Source of the DNA: Pseudomonas karstica
Lineage (GTDB): Bacteria > Pseudomonadota > Gammaproteobacteria > Pseudomonadales > Pseudomonadaceae
Length of the DNA: 64,000 nucleotides
Assembly: GCF_009707515.1 (NCBI RefSeq)
Contig: NZ_WLYI01000028.1
Location: 27,294-91,293 of the forward strand
Direction: 5' to 3'
The notes under the pieces were generated by a model that did no database searches, was not told the DNA's origin, and worked only from the letters and a program-made list of their open reading frames with translations. Position 1 is the stretch's first letter. The number at the start of each line of letters is the position of its first letter. Made by a program: the position numbers and the translations under genes. Below are positions 59,845-64,000 of the stretch, piece after piece.

Positions 59845-62322
59845 ATGTCAGCCATTCACACCGTCTCACCGCTCGCCAAAGCCCTCAAGATGCGCCGCCT
59901 GTTCCAGCCGCGCCTCCTGAGCGCCACGCTGGTCCTGGCCCTGCCCTTCGCCGCACAGGTACAAGCGCAAACCTTCAACTTCAATATCCCGGCCCAGCCC
60001 TTGGCCAACGCCCTGCATAGCTTCGGCCAACAAGCCAACCTGCAAGTGCTGTACAGCCCGGATGATGTGCAGAGCCTGCGCAGCCGTGCGGTGAGCGGTG
60101 CGCTGACGCCCCAGGCCGGTATCGAACAACTGCTGGCCGGCAGCAAACTGGCCTATAGCCTGGAAGGCAATACCCTGACCTTGAGCAGCCGCGGGGCGAG
60201 CGGCGCCCTGGAGTTGGGTGCCACGCGGATTTCCGGCAAAGGACTGGGCTCGGTCAGTGAAAACACCGGTTCATACACCACCGGCTCCACCAGCACCGCG
60301 ACAAAAATGAACCTGAGCCTGCGGGAAACCCCACAGTCCGTCAGCGTCATGACTCGCCAGCGTATCGACGACCAGAGCCTGACCACCGTCAACGACGTGC
60401 TGGCACAGACGCCGGGGCTTAACGTGCAGAGTCTGGGCAGTGATCGGTTCTATGTGTATTCCCGTGGTTATGAGATCGATAACTACCAATACGATGGCAT
60501 GCCTACCACCATCTTCTCCTTCACCCAATCGCTGCCTCAAGACCTGATGGACCTTGCGGTCTACGATCACATTGAAGTACTGCGTGGCGCCACCGGCCTG
60601 CTGACTGGCGCGGGAGATCCATCCGGCACCATCAACTTCATTCGCAAGCGCCCTACTGACACTTTCCAGGGGCACGTTGGCGCAAGCGCCGGCTCCTGGG
60701 ACAAGTACCGCACCGAAGTCGACGTGTCAGGCCCCTTGATCGACAGCGGCAAATTACGCGGTCGAGCGGTTGCCGCCTACCAGCAAGGCAATAGCTACCT
60801 GGATGCACTGAAGCAGGAAAAAACCTCGCTGTACGGCGTCGTAGAAGCCGACCTGAGCGACAACACCCTGCTGACCTTCGGCGTCGACTACCTGCACAAC
60901 GACCCCAAGGGTTACTCCACCACCGGCATCCCGTTGTTCTACAGCAACGGCAAGCAAACCAACCTGTCGCGCTCCTTCAATGCCGCCAGCGGTGACAGCA
61001 CCAACCGCCAGGACTCGACTACCACCTTCGCCAGCATCGAGCAGAAACTCGCTTATGACTGGAGCCTGAAAGGCTCGGCCAGCTACATGTACAACACCCG
61101 TGACTATGATTCGCGGATGCTCAGCACTTCCCGCTTCGCCAATGAACAGACCGGTGCCGGCACGCGCACCGCCATGACGAAGGGTGACGCCACGCAGAAG
61201 CAGAAAGGTTTCGACGTGCAGCTCAAGGGGCCCTTCCAGCTAGGAGGACGTGAGCACGAGTTGATCGTGGGCTTCAACTATCAGGACTACGAAAATCACC
61301 GTCAAGGCGCCAACCCGCTCAGCGGCGACCGGTCGCCGCTCAATATCGATACGTGGGACAACCACACGGTCGAGCCGGTCTACGGCGCCCGGGGTTCGTA
61401 TGACGACGACCGCCTGAAGTTCCGTCAGAATGGCACCTATGCCGCCGTGCGTTTCAAGCCTATAGACGATCTTGCCGTGATCCTCGGTGCACGTGTCAGC
61501 AACTACAAATACAACTCCAGACTGGACTTCAAGACCCCGGTGAATGCCCCCTACAGCACCGCCGATAACACTAAAATCTCCGGAAAAGTCACGCCTTACA
61601 CCGGGATCGTCTACGACCTCAATGAAAACCACTCGGTCTACGCCAGCTACACCAGCATCTTCAAGCCACAGACCGTGCGCGACCGCAACGGCCAGACCCT
61701 GGCCCCACGTGATGGCGACAACTACGAGCTGGGCCTCAAGAGCGAGTACTTCAATGGACGCCTGAACAGCGCCATCGCCATTTACGAAAGCAAGCAGGAC
61801 AACCTGGCCGTCCAGGACGTGGGCCAAAACGTGGCAGGCACCGACAACCCGGCCTACAAGGCGGTCACGGGCGCAAAAACCCGCGGCATCGATCTGGAAC
61901 TGAGCGGCGAAATCATGCCGGACTGGAACATGAACGCCAGCTACAACCACAGCGTGACCAAGGATGCGGACAACGAGCGAATCAACACCATCATCCCGTC
62001 CGACATGTTCAAGCTGTGGACCACCTACAAACTGTCCGGTGACCTGGAGCGCCTGACCATTGGTGGCGGTGCCAACTGGCAGAGTGGTATCCACTTCAGC
62101 GCATCACCCAGCCTGATTGGCAAAACCGTCAAGGCCAAGGAAGACGACTACACCGTGTTCAACCTGATGGCTCGCTACCAGTTGACCAAACAATGGTCGG
62201 GTACCGTGAACGTCAACAACGTGTTTGACAAGAAGTACATCAGTTCCCTGGACAGCAACTTCTACAGCATGTATTACGGCGATCCGCGTAATCTGATGTT
62301 CAGCACTCGCTACGATTTCTGA
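59845..62322 (+). CDS. fpvA: TonB-dependent siderophore receptor with signalling domain (FpvA-like)
   Basis: An 825-residue outer-membrane receptor. The signal peptide ends near AQVQA. Residues about 45-115 form an STN domain (FNFNIPAQPLANALHSFGQQ), which talks to an inner-membrane anti-sigma factor in trans. The plug is at about 150-275 (SLRETPQSVSVMTRQRI, RGATGLLTGAGDPSGTINF), and a 22-strand barrel ends in the usual terminal Phe. Next to a PvdE-like exporter it is likely a ferripyoverdine receptor, although any hydroxamate-peptide siderophore is possible. No cognate sigma/anti-sigma pair is adjacent. Confidence 0.87.
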   Translation: MSAIHTVSPLAKALKMRRLFQPRLLSATLVLALPFAAQVQAQTFNFNIPAQPLANALHSFGQQANLQVLYSPDDVQSLRSRAVSGALTPQAGIEQLLAGSKLAYSLEGNTLTLSSRGASGALELGATRISGKGLGSVSENTGSYTTGSTSTATKMNLSLRETPQSVSVMTRQRIDDQSLTTVNDVLAQTPGLNVQSLGSDRFYVYSRGYEIDNYQYDGMPTTIFSFTQSLPQDLMDLAVYDHIEVLRGATGLLTGAGDPSGTINFIRKRPTDTFQGHVGASAGSWDKYRTEVDVSGPLIDSGKLRGRAVAAYQQGNSYLDALKQEKTSLYGVVEADLSDNTLLTFGVDYLHNDPKGYSTTGIPLFYSNGKQTNLSRSFNAASGDSTNRQDSTTTFASIEQKLAYDWSLKGSASYMYNTRDYDSRMLSTSRFANEQTGAGTRTAMTKGDATQKQKGFDVQLKGPFQLGGREHELIVGFNYQDYENHRQGANPLSGDRSPLNIDTWDNHTVEPVYGARGSYDDDRLKFRQNGTYAAVRFKPIDDLAVILGARVSNYKYNSRLDFKTPVNAPYSTADNTKISGKVTPYTGIVYDLNENHSVYASYTSIFKPQTVRDRNGQTLAPRDGDNYELGLKSEYFNGRLNSAIAIYESKQDNLAVQDVGQNVAGTDNPAYKAVTGAKTRGIDLELSGEIMPDWNMNASYNHSVTKDADNERINTIIPSDMFKLWTTYKLSGDLERLTIGGGANWQSGIHFSASPSLIGKTVKAKEDDYTVFNLMARYQLTKQWSGTVNVNNVFDKKYISSLDSNFYSMYYGDPRNLMFSTRYDF

Positions 62323-62334
62323 TAGTAACGGTAC

Positions 62335-62374
62335 AAAAAGCGGCGAATTCGAGCTTTCGGATTCGCCGCTTTTT
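62335..62374. terminator. Terminator between the receptor and immunity genes
   Basis: GCGGCGAAT pairs with ATTCGCCGC, flanked by five A and five T, so it serves both convergent genes. Confidence 0.85.
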
Positions 62375-62398
62375 ATTGTGGTGTTTCATCAGGCGCTA

Positions 62399-62815
62399 TC
62401 ACCAATCAGACTGGCCTTCCAGGCTGGCTTTTTGGAAGTCGTCTTTCCACTCCTCGTTAGCCAACCTATAAATATCTTCAAAAAATCCTCGAGGATCGTC
62501 TATCTCTGCTTCATCCCAAGCCATAGTTATATATTCATCATAATCACTTTCGAACTCTTTTGAGAAATCGAATCCGGGAGTAGCCAATGCGCTTTTAAGC
62601 TCTAACATCAACAAAAAACGATGTTTGCAAGACAGACACATTAGATCTTTCAAAACAAAATTCCTGATGAGCTTCTCCCTAGCAATAGCATCATTAGGAT
62701 CATATTTTCTCAGTTCCTCACCTACCGTATCTTCAAGGTCATATATTGATAGCGCTCCTAATATATAGGAAATCTTTGGAATGTATGGCGCGTCGACAAA
62801 AGGTGACTTCAACAT
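62399..62815 (-). CDS. Immunity protein paralogue B (orphan)
   Basis: A 138-residue acidic cytoplasmic protein without a signal peptide. It is a paralogue of the 138-residue protein at 63045-63461: the last 58 residues differ at only six positions, while the first half is much more divergent. Seven bases upstream of its ATG is the stop codon of a relic toxin tip, the same spacing as in the intact pair. It is therefore read as the immunity gene of a former toxin, kept as an orphan. AT-richer than the surrounding chromosome. Family name not recognised. Confidence 0.72.
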   Translation of the reverse strand: MLKSPFVDAPYIPKISYILGALSIYDLEDTVGEELRKYDPNDAIAREKLIRNFVLKDLMCLSCKHRFLLMLELKSALATPGFDFSKEFESDYDEYITMAWDEAEIDDPRGFFEDIYRLANEEWKDDFQKASLEGQSDW

Positions 62816-62822
62816 TTCTTAC

Positions 62823-62897
62823 TCACTTAGGAAAAGCAGTAAATGGGCGTTTTGGGTCGTGTTTATCAAATCTTATTTCTACTCTATCCAGACTTTC
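62823..62897 (-). pseudogene. Relic of a polymorphic-toxin C-terminal tip
   Basis: The minus strand encodes ESLDRVEIRFDKHDPKRPFT then AFPK and a stop, in frame. 14 of these 24 residues are identical to the end of the intact toxin at 63469 onward (VESLNNAEVRFDKNN, TRPFTALPR). Homology stops abruptly at 62897, just before three copies of AATAATCGGGG. Too short to be a gene, and no start codon is nearby. Confidence 0.75.
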
Positions 62898-62909
62898 TGA
62901 ATATTTCGA

Positions 62910-63010
62910 AATAATCGGGGAATAATCGGGGTCGAATAATCGGGGTCAGACCACGATAAATACGCTCTCTGGGAGTACGGGCGATTTGTTTCGTACATTT
63001 TGGCTTGTTA
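62910..63010. repeat. Short direct repeats and mobile-element-like sequence between immunity genes
   Basis: AATAATCGGGG occurs at 62910-62920, 62921-62931 and 62935-62945, followed by TCAGACCACGATAAATACGC. The GGTCTGACCCCGATTATT form (minus strand) is familiar from repeats flanking REP-associated transposase genes in pseudomonads. No transposase is present. Confidence 0.55.
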
Positions 63011-63044
63011 GAGGTGGTGGTGAGGTCGCTGTTACATCTGGAAG

Positions 63045-63461
63045 TTACCAGGCGGATTGATCTTCTAGGCTGGCTTTTTGAAGATCGTCCTTCCACTCTT
63101 CGTTTGCAAGTCGATAAATATCCTCGAAGAAGCCTCGGGGGTTATCTATCTCCGTTTCATCCCAAGCCATGGTTATGTACTCATCGTAGTCACTTTCAAA
63201 CTCTTTGGAAAAATCAAAGTCAGATGCCGATAAAGCCTCTTTGAGCATTGTTATCAACACGTAGCGATGTCGGTAAGGCAAGTACATAAGCTCTTCTAGA
63301 ATGAACAATCTAATTATTTTTTCTCTATCTCCGATGTCATTAGGATTGTATTTCCAAAGTGCCTCGCCTTTAGTTTCCTCTCGATCATATATTGATAATG
63401 CTGCCAATATATAAGATATGGCAGGCTCGAAAGGTTTATCTATAAAAGGTGACTTCAGCAT
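63045..63461 (-). CDS. Immunity protein A for the adjacent toxin
   Basis: A 138-residue acidic protein (starts MLKSPFIDKPFEPAISYIL, ends SLEDQSAW). It begins 7 bases after the stop of the toxin at 63469, with TAGGAGAC-type context around the start, as is usual for toxin-immunity pairs. It has no signal peptide, so it would neutralise the toxin in the cytoplasm. It is a paralogue of 62399-62815. I do not recognise the immunity family; role inferred from position and duplication. Confidence 0.75.
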   Translation of the reverse strand: MLKSPFIDKPFEPAISYILAALSIYDREETKGEALWKYNPNDIGDREKIIRLFILEELMYLPYRHRYVLITMLKEALSASDFDFSKEFESDYDEYITMAWDETEIDNPRGFFEDIYRLANEEWKDDLQKASLEDQSAW

Positions 63462-63468
63462 AGGAGAC

Positions 63469-64000
63469 TCATCTTGGGAGCGCGGTAAATGGGCGTGTTA
63501 CGTTATTTTTATCAAAGCGAACTTCTGCGTTATTAAGGCTCTCTACACGCTTTGGATTCTGCTTGTCTTTTTTATTTGGCTTATACCCATGCCCTGCTCC
63601 CGGCATTTCCATTCTTACAACGGGGTTGCCCTCGCTATCGAAACCTGTTGGCGATGGACTTTTTCCTTGCATTTTGTATAAGGCGTTATTTATTGCATGC
63701 ATCTGCATTTTCCAGCTGGTGAATTGGGAGCTTGAGTTAATCTTCCCCTTTTTTCCGTTTGCTGGGTTGATTCCATCTATCGTACGCTGTTTCATCGCAT
63801 TATCCGGTATCTCGGGGCCATGTTTCACGACTGTGTGCATGTCATATTTTTTTTCCCATTCAAGAACTCGTCTTTTAGCGTTCGCCTCTGTTAACACCTC
63901 TATTTTCGCTTGTCTTGCAGTTGACCCAGGTTGAGGAGCACTAGGTTCCTTAATTTCGACTCTGGTTTTTTCGACTGGGTTATTCCCAGTAGTTGCCGGC
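63469..64000 (-). CDS. Polymorphic toxin, C-terminal part (5' end outside window)
   Basis: The reading frame is open from the right window edge to a stop at 63469-63471, so only the last ~176 residues are seen. A Pro/Thr/Glu-rich linker (GNNPVEKTRVEIKEPSAPQP) leads into a tip domain. The tip contains VVKHGPEIP, R-T-I-D-G-I, SSSQF and MQMHAINNAL, the H-G-P...R...SS-x-F...A-I pattern I associate with nuclease-like tips of Rhs/CdiA/pyocin-type toxins. The delivery class cannot be told without the N-terminus. Codon use is AT-richer than the chromosome, consistent with exchange of tip cassettes. An immunity gene follows after 7 bases. Confidence 0.68.
   Translation of the reverse strand, partial: PATTGNNPVEKTRVEIKEPSAPQPGSTARQAKIEVLTEANAKRRVLEWEKKYDMHTVVKHGPEIPDNAMKQRTIDGINPANGKKGKINSSSQFTSWKMQMHAINNALYKMQGKSPSPTGFDSEGNPVVRMEMPGAGHGYKPNKKDKQNPKRVESLNNAEVRFDKNNVTRPFTALPR

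Noticed and set aside
62884..63096. 70-codon minus-strand frame between the immunity genes
   Set aside because: It is made of the mobile-element-like repeat and the relic in another frame; similar frames are often annotated by chance in pseudomonads.
1..64000. CRISPR arrays
   Set aside because: No regularly spaced direct repeats were seen; all repeats found are REP/REPIN-type palindromes or short tandem copies.

Overview
The window reads as the chromosome of a fluorescent Pseudomonas (P. fluorescens/P. putida type). It is GC-rich with ATGA-overlapped operons and carries the block tig-clpP-clpX-lon-hupB-ppiD next to tRNA-His/Leu/His/Arg and folD. It also has a PrrF iron-responsive sRNA, pseudomonad REP/REPIN palindromes, and a PvdE-like exporter beside an FpvA-like receptor. 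Only the last ~1.6 kb is clearly AT-rich and looks acquired.

Layout. 1-3650: 3' end of the leucine/isovalerate operon (liuB partial, liuC, liuD). 3647-4980: a CI/S24-type repressor with two matching operator-like boxes, a small DUF6124-like gene and PrrF with a Fur box. 5253-8181: M14 carboxypeptidase, HxlR regulator, MFS exporter. 8185-11226: catalase-like peroxidase plus cytochrome b561, divergent from an ECF sigma/anti-sigma pair; the same promoter motif faces both ways. 11347-13466: a leucine-rich-repeat protein kinase and a YebC-family regulator. 13609-16589: 2-aminoethylphosphonate catabolism (LysR, phnW, phnX). 17392-23312: cytochrome b561, D-cysteine desulfhydrase/ACC-deaminase homologue, FadH, a nitrilase-like protein lacking its cysteine, AraC regulator.

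23321-35465 is the conserved core: small genes, a DUF2242-like lipoprotein, ppiD, a decayed tRNA-Asp, hupB, lon, clpX, clpP, tig, four tRNAs and folD. 35512-37834: a REPIN inside the apparent folD terminator, PBP7-type endopeptidase, a C39-like lipoprotein without catalytic residues, and a small membrane protein. 37894-46401 is a reductive pyrimidine catabolism island (amidohydrolase, NCS1 permease, dihydropyrimidinase, PreT, PreA, RutR-like regulator). 46517-47743: copC-copD. 47887-54836: uronate uptake and oxidation (OprD-type porin, uronate dehydrogenase, SMP-30 lactonase, TRAP transporter, aldose epimerase); one 20-bp operator-like sequence precedes both porin and dehydrogenase. 54939-57754: EmrAB-type efflux. 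58077-62322: PvdE-like exporter and FpvA-like receptor. 62399-64000: the C-terminal tip of a polymorphic toxin running off the window, its immunity gene, and a second immunity gene preceded by a broken copy of the toxin tip.

Most promising leads: the bidirectional ECF promoter pair, the toxin/immunity array with a relic toxin tip, the shared uronate operator, the LRR-kinase, the tRNA-Asp relic and three likely pseudoenzymes. Functional calls rest on reading the sequence alone; no database search was run.
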